Positions 1 to 8,863 of a stretch of 26,778 bases of DNA are shown here, in pieces. Origin of the DNA: an uncultured Lachnospiraceae bacterium. Its GTDB lineage: Bacteria; Bacillota; Clostridia; Lachnospirales; Lachnospiraceae. The stretch covers positions 1 through 26,778 of the forward strand of contig CATZYB010000010.1 of NCBI GenBank assembly GCA_958426095.1, read 5' to 3'. The translations under genes and the position numbers were made by a program. The notes beneath the pieces were generated by a model. It was given only the letters and a program-made list of their open reading frames with translations, did not search any database and was not told where the DNA came from. Position 1 is the first letter of the stretch. Every line of letters begins with the position of its first letter.

Positions 1-390
1 GGCTGCCGTTTAAACGATATGGATTATTTTAATCTGTATAAGTACCTGCCCGAATATTATGAAATGGTGGTCATGGGATCTCAGGCCGCATTGGAACAGA
101 TGGAATACGTTGATGTTCTGAAAATTGCATTGCCGATGAAAACTCAGGCTTTCATGAATAATATCGAGCTTTTGGAAACAACGATGATGCGCAGGCGTAA
201 AAAGCGCCGGGAGAAGCCTAAGAATCGTTCGGGGGAAGAACGCATCCTTATTGACAGTGCCAAGAGCCTGTTAATGGAAGCAAAAAAATATACGGAGGAA
301 GAGGCACATCGTTATCTCCAGAAAACCAGCATGAGCAACGGTACAAGTATTGTGGAGACCGCTCAGATGGTATTGGAGTTGTTTGGATAA
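1..390 (+). CDS. ANTAR-domain response regulator, C-terminal part (cut by window edge)
   Basis: The reading frame is already open at base 1 (it reads GCRLND before the first Met at 19), so the true start lies outside the window. The last ~45 residues match an ANTAR RNA-binding domain: a three-helix pattern with IDSAKSLLMEAKKYTEEEA, then HRYLQKTSM and a final VETAQMVLEL helix. The preceding part (PMKTQAF..., then an Arg/Lys-rich linker MRRRKKRREK) fits the end of a receiver or pseudo-receiver domain and the coiled linker to ANTAR. ANTAR proteins bind paired-hairpin leader RNAs and act as antiterminators; no such target is visible here. The stop lies 12 bp before the next gene, which has a clear Shine-Dalgarno in the gap, so the two are probably co-transcribed. 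The family call is confident. The signal it responds to cannot be told from this fragment. Confidence 0.8.
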   Translation, partial: GCRLNDMDYFNLYKYLPEYYEMVVMGSQAALEQMEYVDVLKIALPMKTQAFMNNIELLETTMMRRRKKRREKPKNRSGEERILIDSAKSLLMEAKKYTEEEAHRYLQKTSMSNGTSIVETAQMVLELFG

Positions 391-402
391 ACAGGAGGGA
401 TT

Positions 403-1416
403 ATGGCCAAAAACAATCGGGGGAAATATTGCATTTTTGCGATATCTGCAGCATTGGCGCTGCTTTTGACAGCCTGCGGCAGTACATCAGGTAAAGAAGG
501 CGCAGCGGAAGTGACGACCGCCAGCTATCGGAGTAATAATTATGCAGCAGCGGATTATAGTTATGATGCGGCCGATGAAGTCTATGACGGTCCAGAAGAG
601 GCTGCGGCTTCCGGGGATTCAACGGATACGGGACATCTGGAAAATGGCACGTCATTGTCAGAAGAGGCTGCGGCCTCTGAAAGCGGTCGAAAGCTGATCA
701 AAGAAGCTAGTCTGGATGTGGAAACAAAAGACTTTGATACCTTTGTTTCAGATCTGGAAAAAGAAGTTGAGAGTCTTGGCGGTTATATCGAGTATTCCAG
801 TGTGGGAGGCAGCAGCTATTTAGCCGAAAGCAGTCAGCGAACGGCCTGGTATACGGCAAGAATTCCGGAAGAAAAGCTGGAAATTTTTATTTCCAGGATA
901 GGGGATAATGGAAATATCACGAATACTTCCCGGAATGTCAGAGACATTACATTGGAATATGTGGATGTGGCCGGACGGGTTTCAACATTGGAAGACGAAC
1001 TTGAACGATTAAATGAATTACTTTCACAGGCGTCATCGATGGAAGATATTCTGGCGATTGAGTCAAAAATTTCGGATGTCCGTTATGAATTGGAGTCCTA
1101 TCAAAGCCAGATGAATACTTATGATAATCTGATTAATTACAGCACAGTGGACATTTATGTCCTGGAAGTGGATGTCGTATCGGCCGGTCAGGGTGATTCC
1201 GCCTGGGAACAGATCCAGAGTGGTTTTATGAACAGTCTTTATGGTCTCGGAAGAGGATTGAGAAACTTTATTATTGGTTTACTCAGTGCGATTCCATATT
1301 TGGCTGTTATCGCCGTGGCTGCTGCGATCGTTGTGAAGGTTGCCCATAAACGGGGAAGAAAAAGAAAAGAACGTCAGGCAGATCAGCTGCAGGCGGATGA
1401 AAAGGAAAAATTATAA
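403..1416 (+). CDS. DUF4349-family membrane-anchored lipoprotein
   Basis: The 337-residue protein has a lipoprotein signal peptide (residues 1-24, hydrophobic ISAALALLL, lipobox LTAC with Cys25). A low-complexity Ala/Ser/Tyr/Asp-rich spacer follows to about residue 95. The folded part begins at RKLIKEASLDVETKDFD and contains YTARIPEEKLEIFI, then a coiled coil (about 195-245, VSTLEDELERLNELL) and YSTVDIYVLEV. A transmembrane helix at about 289-311 precedes a very basic cytoplasmic tail (HKRGRKRKER). This order is typical of DUF4349 proteins, whose function is not established; the architecture suggests an envelope protein held by both a lipid and a C-terminal helix. The start is supported by AGGAGGG a few bases upstream. 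It is probably in one transcript with the ANTAR regulator and ends before a strong hairpin. Confidence 0.85.
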   Translation: MAKNNRGKYCIFAISAALALLLTACGSTSGKEGAAEVTTASYRSNNYAAADYSYDAADEVYDGPEEAAASGDSTDTGHLENGTSLSEEAAASESGRKLIKEASLDVETKDFDTFVSDLEKEVESLGGYIEYSSVGGSSYLAESSQRTAWYTARIPEEKLEIFISRIGDNGNITNTSRNVRDITLEYVDVAGRVSTLEDELERLNELLSQASSMEDILAIESKISDVRYELESYQSQMNTYDNLINYSTVDIYVLEVDVVSAGQGDSAWEQIQSGFMNSLYGLGRGLRNFIIGLLSAIPYLAVIAVAAAIVVKVAHKRGRKRKERQADQLQADEKEKL

Positions 1417-1424
1417 AAGATGCT

Positions 1425-1449
1425 TTCCCGGAATTTTTAATTCCGGGAA
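1425..1449 (+). terminator. hairpin after the DUF4349 gene, probable terminator
   Basis: There is a perfect 11-bp stem (TTCCCGGAATT, 1425-1435, with its complement at 1439-1449) and a TTT loop, starting 9 bases after the stop. The following bases (TCCTGTTTATAT) are only moderately T-rich, so termination may be partial, and read-through into gatC is possible. Confidence 0.6.
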
Positions 1450-1476
1450 TCCTGTTTATATAAGGAGGACGGTTTT

Positions 1477-1770
1477 ATGGCAAATGTGATTTCTGATGAA
1501 ACCATTGAATATGTCGGCATTCTGGCCAAACTTGAATTGTCGGAAGAAGAGAAAGAACAAGCCAAAAAGGATATGGGAAGTATGCTGGATTACATTGATA
1601 AATTAAATGAACTGGACACTTCCGGAGTGGAGCCAATGTCCCATGTGTTCCCGGTACATAATGTATTTCGGGAAGATGTTGTGGTCAATGGGGATACCCG
1701 TGAAAAAATCCTGGCCAATGCGCCAAAGGAAAAAGACGGCAGCTTTGTAGTGCCGAAGACGGTAGAGTAG
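1477..1770 (+). CDS. gatC: Asp-tRNA(Asn)/Glu-tRNA(Gln) amidotransferase subunit C
   Basis: This 97-residue protein has the normal GatC length and pattern: DETIEYVGILAKLELSEEEKE, DMGSMLDYIDKLNELDTSGVEP, then MSHVFPVHNVFREDVV and a C-terminal KEKDGSFVVPKTVE. GatC wraps around GatA and GatB and stabilises the heterotrimer that amidates misacylated Glu-tRNA(Gln) (and/or Asp-tRNA(Asn)) in the cytosol. The start is fixed by AAGGAGG about 8 bases upstream. It leads a gatC-gatA-gatB operon, with gatA following after 10 bp. Its presence implies that the organism makes Gln-tRNA (and perhaps Asn-tRNA) by the indirect route. Confidence 0.96.
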   Translation: MANVISDETIEYVGILAKLELSEEEKEQAKKDMGSMLDYIDKLNELDTSGVEPMSHVFPVHNVFREDVVVNGDTREKILANAPKEKDGSFVVPKTVE

Positions 1771-1780
1771 GAGGAAGACC

Positions 1781-3253
1781 ATGGATTTAATGCAGTTGAC
1801 CGCAGTAGAACTGGGGAAAAAAATTAAAAATAAAGAAGTGACTGTGAAAGAATGTGTGGAGGCTGCCCTCGCTCAGGTGGATGCCGTGGAAGGGCAGATC
1901 CACAGTTTTGTCACCATAGACAGGGAAAGGGCTTTAAAGAAAGCCGAAGAAGTCCAGTCAAAGATTGATGCGGGCGAACTTACAGGAGCGCTGGCCGGTG
2001 TTCCTGTGGCCATTAAAGATAATATGTGTACGGAAGGTCTGCTGACGACCTGCAGTTCTAAAATTCTCTATAATTTTGTTCCGACGTACACTTCCGAAGC
2101 AGTCCTGAATCTGGAAAAGGCCGGGGCTGTTATTATCGGAAAAACCAATATGGATGAATTTGCCATGGGAAGCACAACGGAAACTTCCGCTTTTGGACCG
2201 ACGAAAAACCCGTGGAATACAGACCACGTACCCGGCGGTTCCTCCGGCGGCTCCTGTACAGCCGTGGCGGCAGAGGAAGTGCCTTATGCCCTCGGTTCCG
2301 ATACAGGCGGTTCTATCCGCCAGCCAAGCTCCTTCTGCGGCGTTGTCGGAATTAAGCCGACTTACGGCACGGTTTCCCGATATGGACTCATTGCCTACGG
2401 TTCATCCCTTGACCAGATCGGACCGGTGGCAAAGGATGTGACCGACTGTGCGACGATTCTTGAAGCTATCGCTTCTTATGACCCGAAGGACAGCACTTCG
2501 GTTCAGCGAGAAGATTACGATTTCACATCAGCCCTTGTGGATGATGTGAAGGGCCTCCGCATTGGCATTCCAAGAGATTATTTCGGAGAAGGATTGGATG
2601 AAGAAGTAAAAGCAGCAGTTCTCGGAGCCGCAAAGGTCCTTGAAGAAAAAGGGGCTATTGTGGAAGAATTTGACCTGAGCCTGGTGGAATATGCCATCCC
2701 GGCCTATTACGTTATCGCATCGGCAGAGGCCAGTTCCAATCTGGCCCGGTTTGACGGTGTGAAATACGGCTATCGTACCGAAGAATATGAAGGACTTCAC
2801 AACATGTATAAAAAAAGCCGTTCTGAAGGCTTTGGGCCGGAGGTCAAACGGCGGATCATGCTTGGTTCCTTCGTTCTCAGTTCCGGTTATTACGACGCTT
2901 ATTATCTGAAAGCGTTGCGGACAAAGGCGCTGATCAAACAGGCTTTTGATAAGGCTTTTGAAAAATATGACGTGATCCTGGGACCTGCGGCGCCGACGAC
3001 AGCTCCAAAGCTCGGAGAATCCTTAAGCGATCCGATTAAAATGTATCTGGGAGATATCTATACGATCTCTGTCAATCTGGCCGGACTTCCGGGATTGTCC
3101 ATGCCGTGCGGCATAGACAGTAAGGGCCTGCCGATCGGCGTACAGATGATCGGCGATTGCTTTAAAGAAAAGAATATTATCCGGGCGGCCTATGCCTTTG
3201 AACAGACAAGAACCTATCAGCGGCCGCCCATGGCTGAGAAAGGAGCAGAATAA
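1781..3253 (+). CDS. gatA: Asp-tRNA(Asn)/Glu-tRNA(Gln) amidotransferase subunit A
   Basis: This 490-residue amidase-signature protein releases ammonia from glutamine or asparagine and passes it to GatB. The Ser-cisSer-Lys catalytic triad is visible: Lys79 (GVPVAIKDN), Ser154 in the glycine/serine-rich PGGSSGGS loop, and the nucleophile Ser178 (DTGGSIRQP). Further family marks are KTNMDEFAMGS, GIKPTYGTVSRYG and, near the C-terminus, LAGLPGLSMPCG and LPIGVQMIG. Length and residue numbering match well-studied bacterial GatA. A GAGGAAG ribosome binding site lies just before ATG in the 10-bp gap after gatC. The stop overlaps the gatB start by one base (TAATG), which indicates translational coupling. 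Confidence 0.98.
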   Translation: MDLMQLTAVELGKKIKNKEVTVKECVEAALAQVDAVEGQIHSFVTIDRERALKKAEEVQSKIDAGELTGALAGVPVAIKDNMCTEGLLTTCSSKILYNFVPTYTSEAVLNLEKAGAVIIGKTNMDEFAMGSTTETSAFGPTKNPWNTDHVPGGSSGGSCTAVAAEEVPYALGSDTGGSIRQPSSFCGVVGIKPTYGTVSRYGLIAYGSSLDQIGPVAKDVTDCATILEAIASYDPKDSTSVQREDYDFTSALVDDVKGLRIGIPRDYFGEGLDEEVKAAVLGAAKVLEEKGAIVEEFDLSLVEYAIPAYYVIASAEASSNLARFDGVKYGYRTEEYEGLHNMYKKSRSEGFGPEVKRRIMLGSFVLSSGYYDAYYLKALRTKALIKQAFDKAFEKYDVILGPAAPTTAPKLGESLSDPIKMYLGDIYTISVNLAGLPGLSMPCGIDSKGLPIGVQMIGDCFKEKNIIRAAYAFEQTRTYQRPPMAEKGAE

Positions 3254-4692
3254 TGGCAAAACAATATGAAACCGTCATTGGACTGGAAGTCCATGTAGAA
3301 CTTGCAACAAAAACAAAAATTTTCTGTTCCTGCAGTACAGAATTCGGAGGAGCGCCAAATACCCATACCTGTCCGGTATGTACCGGAATGCCGGGCGCGC
3401 TGCCGGTACTTAATAAGCAGGTAGTCGAATACGCCATTGCCGTAGGATTGGCGACGAATTGCTCCATTACTCAGTATTGTAAATTTGACCGGAAGAATTA
3501 TTTTTATCCGGATAATCCGCAGAACTATCAGATTTCCCAGCTTTATCTGCCAATCTGCCGCAACGGCGGCGTGGAGATTGAGACGGAAAGCGGCGGTAAA
3601 AAGATTGTCGGTATTCACGAAATCCATATGGAAGAGGATGCGGGAAAGCTCATTCATGATGAGTGGGAGGACGCTTCTCTGGTAGATTTCAACCGTTCCG
3701 GCGTGCCGCTTATTGAAATCGTATCTGAACCGGATATGCGTTCTGCCGAAGAAGTCATTGCCTATCTGGAAAAGCTTCGTATGATCATCCAGTACTTAGG
3801 AGCTTCCGACTGTAAGCTTCAGGAAGGGTCCATGCGGGCGGATGTCAACTTATCCATTCGTGAAGTGGGTGCCGAAGCATTTGGAACACGAACCGAAATG
3901 AAAAATCTGAATTCCTTCAAAGCCATTGCCAGAGCCATCGAAGGTGAGCGGGAACGTCAGATCGATCTTTTGGAAGCGGGCAAAGCAGTCGTTCAGGAAA
4001 CCCGACGCTGGGACGATAATAAAGAAACTTCCTATGCGATGCGTTCCAAAGAGGATGCTCAGGACTATCGTTACTTCCCTGAACCGGACCTTGTTCCGAT
4101 CATTATCAGCGACGAATGGATTGAAGAAATCCGCGGCCGTCAGCCGGAACTTCGCACAGAAAAGCTGGAACGCTATAAAGAAGAATACGATATCCCCCAG
4201 TACGATGCGGAAATCATTACTTCCCATAAAAAACTGGCCGATATTTTTGAAGCGACGGTGGCTCTTGGCAAGAAACCAAAGGAAGTGTCTAACTGGCTTA
4301 TGGTGGAAACGATGCGCCTCTTAAAAGAACATGATATGGAGCCGTCGGATTTGACCTTTGCACCGGAAAATCTGGCAAAACTCATCGGTCTGATCGAGGC
4401 GGGCGCCATTAACCGGACGACGGCCAAGGAAGTTTTTGAGAAGGTTTTTGCGGAAAATGTGGACCCGGAAATATATGTAGAGGAAAACGGATTGAAAATT
4501 GAGGCTGACGACGGCGCTCTCAAAGGCATCATTGAGGGCATTGTGGCTGCAAATCCCCAGTCCGTGGCCGACTACAGGGCCGGAAAGAAAAAAGCTATCG
4601 GCTTCCTTGTGGGTCAGACGATGAAGGCTATGAAGGGCAAAGCCGACCCGGGGACTGTCAATAAGATGTTGACTGAAATTTTGGATAAATAA
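3253..4692 (+). CDS. gatB: Asp-tRNA(Asn)/Glu-tRNA(Gln) amidotransferase subunit B
   Basis: This 479-residue GatB is the kinase/amidotransferase subunit. It phosphorylates the misacylated tRNA-bound Glu/Asp and replaces the phosphate with ammonia from GatA. The N-terminal cradle starts YETVIGLEVHVEL, and four cysteines in a CxC...CxxC arrangement (Cys25, Cys27, Cys40, Cys43) form the structural zinc site. The GatB signature region LQEGSMRADVNLSIR and TEMKNLNSFKAI are present. The C-terminal ~150 residues form the helical and YqeY-like tRNA-binding tail ending GFLVGQTMKAMKGKADPGTVNKML. It is full length, starts with a one-base overlap on gatA, and closes the operon before a strong hairpin. Confidence 0.98.
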   Translation: MAKQYETVIGLEVHVELATKTKIFCSCSTEFGGAPNTHTCPVCTGMPGALPVLNKQVVEYAIAVGLATNCSITQYCKFDRKNYFYPDNPQNYQISQLYLPICRNGGVEIETESGGKKIVGIHEIHMEEDAGKLIHDEWEDASLVDFNRSGVPLIEIVSEPDMRSAEEVIAYLEKLRMIIQYLGASDCKLQEGSMRADVNLSIREVGAEAFGTRTEMKNLNSFKAIARAIEGERERQIDLLEAGKAVVQETRRWDDNKETSYAMRSKEDAQDYRYFPEPDLVPIIISDEWIEEIRGRQPELRTEKLERYKEEYDIPQYDAEIITSHKKLADIFEATVALGKKPKEVSNWLMVETMRLLKEHDMEPSDLTFAPENLAKLIGLIEAGAINRTTAKEVFEKVFAENVDPEIYVEENGLKIEADDGALKGIIEGIVAANPQSVADYRAGKKKAIGFLVGQTMKAMKGKADPGTVNKMLTEILDK

Positions 4693-4710
4693 ATATTATA
4701 AACGTTGAAC

Positions 4711-4754
4711 AAAAGGTATCCTTAAAGTTATAATAAATTTTAAGGATGCCTTTT
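4711..4754 (+). terminator. intrinsic terminator of the gatCAB operon
   Basis: A 16-bp stem with one G-T wobble runs from AAAAGGTATCCTTAAA (4711-4726) to its complement at 4739-4754, with a 12-base A/T loop. The stem ends in TTTT on the right arm and AAAA on the left, a common bidirectional-looking terminator form. It begins 18 bases after the gatB stop and ends 21 bases before the sbcD start. Confidence 0.75.
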
Positions 4755-4775
4755 GGCTTATGATGGAGGTTTATA

Positions 4776-5942
4776 TTGAAAATATTTCATATTGCCGATC
4801 TGCATATCGGAAAACAGCTTAATTATTACAATTTAAAAGAGAATCAGGAAGATATCCTGGATCAGATTATTGAAAAGATGGAAGAATACAGACCGGATGT
4901 ATTGCTTATTGCGGGGGATGTATTTGATAAATCTGTGCCGTCGGGAGAGGCGTATATTTTATTTGATGATTTTTTAAACCGGGCGGCATCATTGGACCCA
5001 CTTATTCCGATCTGTATCATTGCCGGAAATCACGATTCGCCGGAGCGGCTGAACTATGCCAGCAGCTTTATGGAAAAACATCAGATTTATATATCGGTCA
5101 TGCCGCCTCAGAGGGAAGATGAACATCTGAAAAAAGTAGTGTTAAAGGACGCGTTCGGACGGGTCAATATCTATCTTCTTCCGTTTACAAAGCCGGGGTA
5201 TGTACGTCCGTTGTTCCCGGACAGAGATATTCCGGACTATGAAACGGCTGTCCGGACGCTGCTTGAACGGGAAAGTCTGGATATCACTGAGAGAAATATT
5301 CTTGTGTCCCATCAGTTTTATCAAAGTTCGGGATGGGAGACGGCGACCTGTGATTCGGAGCAGGTGTTATTGTCCATTGGCGGTTTGGACCGGATCGATA
5401 TTGCTGTGTTAAAGGATTTTGATTATGTGGCTCTGGGACATTTACATGGTCCTCAGAAAATTAAGGAAGAACGGATCCGCTATGCCGGGTCGCCGTTAAA
5501 ATATTCGGTCAGTGAGGAGCGGCATCACAAATCCATTACGATGGTGACGCTTGGCGCAAAGGGAACGCCGCTTGAAATTCAGCAGATTCCGTTAAGGGCC
5601 AGGCAGGATGTCCGCACAGAGCGGGGCACATTGAAAGAAATCCTGGAACGGGCCACGGAAGCGAATCGTCATGATTTTGTCAGTGCGACCCTTACCGATG
5701 AAAATGAGCCTTATCGGATGAAGGAGACGCTTCGGGAAGTCTACGATTATCTGTTGGAAATCCGAGTAGACAATGCAAGAACAAGAAAACGGCTGGAAAC
5801 TACTTTGGAAAAACAAGAAAATTTAACACCACTGGAGGCTTTTCGGGCATTTTATGAGGATGTCAGCCGAACACCTTTGACAGAAGCGGAGGAAATTTTG
5901 CTTCAGAAAACTTTGGATCAACTGACGGAGGATAGAGAATGA
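4776..5942 (+). CDS. sbcD: exonuclease SbcD (Mre11-type nuclease subunit)
   Basis: This 388-residue metallophosphoesterase is the nuclease partner of SbcC and cleaves hairpins and DNA ends during repair. The phosphoesterase motifs occur in order: DLHIG (Asp8, His10), GDVFD (47-51), GNHDSPERL (from 84), LVSHQ and ALGHLHGPQ. The capping and C-terminal region (YAGSPLKYSVSEE onward) follows the family. The start is TTG at 4776, supported by GGAGG six bases upstream and by MKIFHIADLHIG being the usual N-terminus; no better ATG exists. The stop overlaps the sbcC start (ATGA), so the two subunits are translationally coupled. Length is normal. Confidence 0.96.
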   Translation: MKIFHIADLHIGKQLNYYNLKENQEDILDQIIEKMEEYRPDVLLIAGDVFDKSVPSGEAYILFDDFLNRAASLDPLIPICIIAGNHDSPERLNYASSFMEKHQIYISVMPPQREDEHLKKVVLKDAFGRVNIYLLPFTKPGYVRPLFPDRDIPDYETAVRTLLERESLDITERNILVSHQFYQSSGWETATCDSEQVLLSIGGLDRIDIAVLKDFDYVALGHLHGPQKIKEERIRYAGSPLKYSVSEERHHKSITMVTLGAKGTPLEIQQIPLRARQDVRTERGTLKEILERATEANRHDFVSATLTDENEPYRMKETLREVYDYLLEIRVDNARTRKRLETTLEKQENLTPLEAFRAFYEDVSRTPLTEAEEILLQKTLDQLTEDRE

Positions 5943-8779
5943 AACCGTTGAAATTAATACTTTCCGCCTTTGGTTCCTATGGAGGAACGGAATGTGTGGA
6001 TTTTGAAAAAATGAAACAGGGGCTTTTTCTGATTACCGGAGATACAGGCGCCGGGAAAACGACGATTTTCGACGGCATTTCCTATGCCTTGTATGGACAG
6101 ACAAGCGGACGGCGCAGGGAAGGGGACATGATGCGAAGCCAGTATGCTTCCGATACGGACGAAACCTATGTGGAATTTACTTTTAGTGAGATGGGAAAAA
6201 CATACACTGTTCGGCGGAATCCGACATGGTTTCGGAGGAGCCGGAGAAAAAATAAAGCCGGAGAATATACGCTGACAAAAGAAAGCGCCAAAGTGGAATT
6301 GATAATGCCCGATGGAAAAGTTTTTCCGGGAAAAATGAAAGAGACGGAGCAGAAAATCGTGGAAATCATCGGAATGGACATGAGTCAGTTCAGCCAGGTA
6401 TCTATGATTTCCCAGGGAGATTTTATGAAGCTTCTTTTGGCCAGCTCAAAAGATAGAAAACAAATTTTCTCACAGATTTTTCCTACAAAGATTTACTGGC
6501 AGATTCAGAACAGCCTGGCCGAGCAGGAAAAGAAATTGTACGGCGGGCTGGAGGATGTACGAAAAACCTGCCGACATGAGATTGAAAATGTCCAATGCCT
6601 TCCGGAAAGCAAATATGAGGAAGAATGGAAGGAAAAGGGCGTTTTCTCAGATGTGGATAATCAGGTTATTCTTGAATTATTGAAAGCTATGAATGGGGAG
6701 GCGGAGTATCGGGAGAAGGAACTCCGGATATCGCTGGATGTAATGGACCGGATTTTGGCGGCAGAACAGGAATTTCATGAAAAAGAGATTCGCAAAAATC
6801 GTGTTTTAGAGGAAACAAAATTGCTGGAAAGTGAGCTGCCGAAGATCCGAAAGAATGTTCAAACGGCCGGAGCGGCTTTGGAAGCGGTGCGTTCCAGATA
6901 CGAACGGGAATGGCCCAAAAAGCAGGAACAATGGCTGATTTTAAAGCAGGAAATGCCGGAATATGATAAGCTCGCCCAGGAGCAGGAGGCTTTAAAACAG
7001 CTTGAAAAAAAGCTGGGGAATTGTACGATGGAGAAAGAGCGGACAGAGAAGAAGGAAGCGGAAATAAAACAGCTTCGGAGAACTCTTGAAGATGAGCAGG
7101 AGCGATTGAAAGACAGCGGTCTCCAGTTGAGTCAGGCAGAGCAGCAGCTCAACGAGCGCCGCGAAAATATGGAGATATTAAAGCAGCTTTGGAATAAAAA
7201 GCCGTTGTGGGAGAAGCTTGTCTCGGAAGATGAGGCAGCGAAGAAAAATGCGGAAGAAAGTGTTTTTTATTATCAGAAAATGTCCCGGCGTCACGACCAG
7301 CTTTATGAGCAGTTTATTGCTTCCCAGGCAGGGCTTATGGCTCAGCAGCTTGTGGCGGGCGAACCCTGCCCGGTCTGCGGTTCACTGCACCATCCGGCGC
7401 CTTGCCTGGTGGGAAGCGCTGAAACAATAGTCGATCGGAGTATGGTCGATGCGGCAAAAACGGACAGGGAAACGGCGGAAAGGGCTGTTGAGAAAGCACG
7501 GCTAAAATGTCAAAAACTGTCGGAAAAGGTCGCCGCATTAAAAAGCGAAATTTTGCATGCCGCCGGCGACCGGATGGAGAAGCCGGAAAAATCATTTGAA
7601 GCCGGCAGCTTCTGGCAGAGTGTATTTGCTATGGGACGTGATAGCCAGCAGGCGCTGCAGACGGCCAGGCAGCAATGGCAGAAGATAAAAAATGAGAGTG
7701 AACGTTTTGAAGAAAATGCCGGAAGATTGAAGAAATTAGAAAAAGAGCAGGAGTCATTGCACACAGAACATATAAAACTTGTACAGCAGCAGGCGGCTTT
7801 ATCGGCCGAAGAAAAGAGCCGGGCTGAAGGATTGAAAGCCATGAAATTAAAAATGAGTTTTGCTTCCAGGGCTGAGGCCGAGCAGCATCTTTCCGGCTTA
7901 AAAAAGGAAATGGAACAGCTAAAAAAAGCTCTTGAAAAAGCCGAAGCAGAACTGGAAACATGGACGGGGAAGCAGCAGATAAAACAGGGACAGTATGGTG
8001 AGCGTCAGCAGATGGCAAAACAGGCGCAGGACGAAGAAGTACAGGCCGGGGAGCGGTACAGGAGCCTTTTAGAAGCAGCCGGATGGCCGGAAGAAACCGA
8101 GCGGCAGATTCTTGAAATAAAACGGGAAGAACTGGCCCAACAGGAAAAGAATGTTTTTGCGGTGCGACAGACCAATGGAAAAATTTATGATCGGCTGAGC
8201 CGGCTGCTCAGGGATTATGGCAAAGAGCAGGCAGAGTTTGCCCGCGTCCGTCATTTGAGCCGGATCGCCAATGGTCAGATGGCCGGAATGGCCCGGATGG
8301 ATTTCCAGACCTATATGCAGCGGCGCTATTTTCAGCAGATGGTTGATGCGGCCAACCGGCGTCTGGTTGGAATGAGCGGTCGTCAGTTCCTTTTAGAATG
8401 CCGCAGTCTGGAAAATCTTGGACGTCAGGGTGAGGCCGGACTGGATTTGGATGTGTACAGCCTGGTTAATGACAGTATCCGGGATGTGAAAACTCTCTCC
8501 GGCGGCGAATCCTTCATAGCTGCTCTGGCGCTGGCATTGGGAATGGCGGATGTGATCCAGCAGGAGGCCGGGAAAATCCATGTGGATACACTGTTTATCG
8601 ATGAAGGGTTTGGAAGCCTGGATGAAAATGCCCGGAATCAGGCGATTCGCATTTTAAATGAATTGGCCGGAGGTGATCGGCTGGTAGGGATTATTTCCCA
8701 CGTCAGCGAATTAAAAGAACAGATTGAACAGAAAATTGTAGTTACCAAGACGGATAAAGGCAGTCGGCTGGCTATGTGA
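5939..8779 (+). CDS. sbcC: exonuclease SbcC (Rad50-type SMC-like ATPase)
   Basis: The 946-residue ATPase works with SbcD in double-strand-break and hairpin processing. The N-terminal half of the ATPase carries Walker A GDTGAGKTT (from Gly34) and the Q-loop region (MISQGDFMKLLLA). Long Glu/Lys/Gln-rich coiled coils then flank a zinc hook CPVC (Cys477-Cys480, nearly mid-protein), which dimerises Rad50-like proteins through zinc. The C-terminal half has the ABC signature LSGGESF (853-859), Walker B LFIDEGFGSLD (Asp888-Glu889) and the switch His in GIISHVSEL. The overlap with sbcD is four bases. It is slightly shorter than E. coli SbcC, mainly in the coils, as is usual in clostridia. Confidence 0.97.
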   Translation: MKPLKLILSAFGSYGGTECVDFEKMKQGLFLITGDTGAGKTTIFDGISYALYGQTSGRRREGDMMRSQYASDTDETYVEFTFSEMGKTYTVRRNPTWFRRSRRKNKAGEYTLTKESAKVELIMPDGKVFPGKMKETEQKIVEIIGMDMSQFSQVSMISQGDFMKLLLASSKDRKQIFSQIFPTKIYWQIQNSLAEQEKKLYGGLEDVRKTCRHEIENVQCLPESKYEEEWKEKGVFSDVDNQVILELLKAMNGEAEYREKELRISLDVMDRILAAEQEFHEKEIRKNRVLEETKLLESELPKIRKNVQTAGAALEAVRSRYEREWPKKQEQWLILKQEMPEYDKLAQEQEALKQLEKKLGNCTMEKERTEKKEAEIKQLRRTLEDEQERLKDSGLQLSQAEQQLNERRENMEILKQLWNKKPLWEKLVSEDEAAKKNAEESVFYYQKMSRRHDQLYEQFIASQAGLMAQQLVAGEPCPVCGSLHHPAPCLVGSAETIVDRSMVDAAKTDRETAERAVEKARLKCQKLSEKVAALKSEILHAAGDRMEKPEKSFEAGSFWQSVFAMGRDSQQALQTARQQWQKIKNESERFEENAGRLKKLEKEQESLHTEHIKLVQQQAALSAEEKSRAEGLKAMKLKMSFASRAEAEQHLSGLKKEMEQLKKALEKAEAELETWTGKQQIKQGQYGERQQMAKQAQDEEVQAGERYRSLLEAAGWPEETERQILEIKREELAQQEKNVFAVRQTNGKIYDRLSRLLRDYGKEQAEFARVRHLSRIANGQMAGMARMDFQTYMQRRYFQQMVDAANRRLVGMSGRQFLLECRSLENLGRQGEAGLDLDVYSLVNDSIRDVKTLSGGESFIAALALALGMADVIQQEAGKIHVDTLFIDEGFGSLDENARNQAIRILNELAGGDRLVGIISHVSELKEQIEQKIVVTKTDKGSRLAM

Positions 8780-8785
8780 TGTGTA

Positions 8786-8814
8786 TTGCCAAGAGTGAAA
8801 AAATCCTATATAAT
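8786..8814 (+). promoter_or_regulatory. SigmaA-type promoter upstream of the GtrA-family gene
   Basis: TTGCCA (8786-8791) and a perfect TATAAT (8809-8814) are separated by 17 bases. This sits just after the sbcC stop and about 50 bases before the GtrA-family ATG, so the following gene probably has its own transcript. Confidence 0.75.
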
Positions 8815-8863
8815 AGTAAAGATATTCAGAAAAATGTGAAAAGGAAACGAAAGAGGTTATGAG

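Noticed and set aside
4669..4699. Promoter for sbcDC (TTGACT ... TATTAT)
   Set aside because: The spacer is 19 bases and the transcript would run straight into the gatB terminator hairpin; too weak to list.
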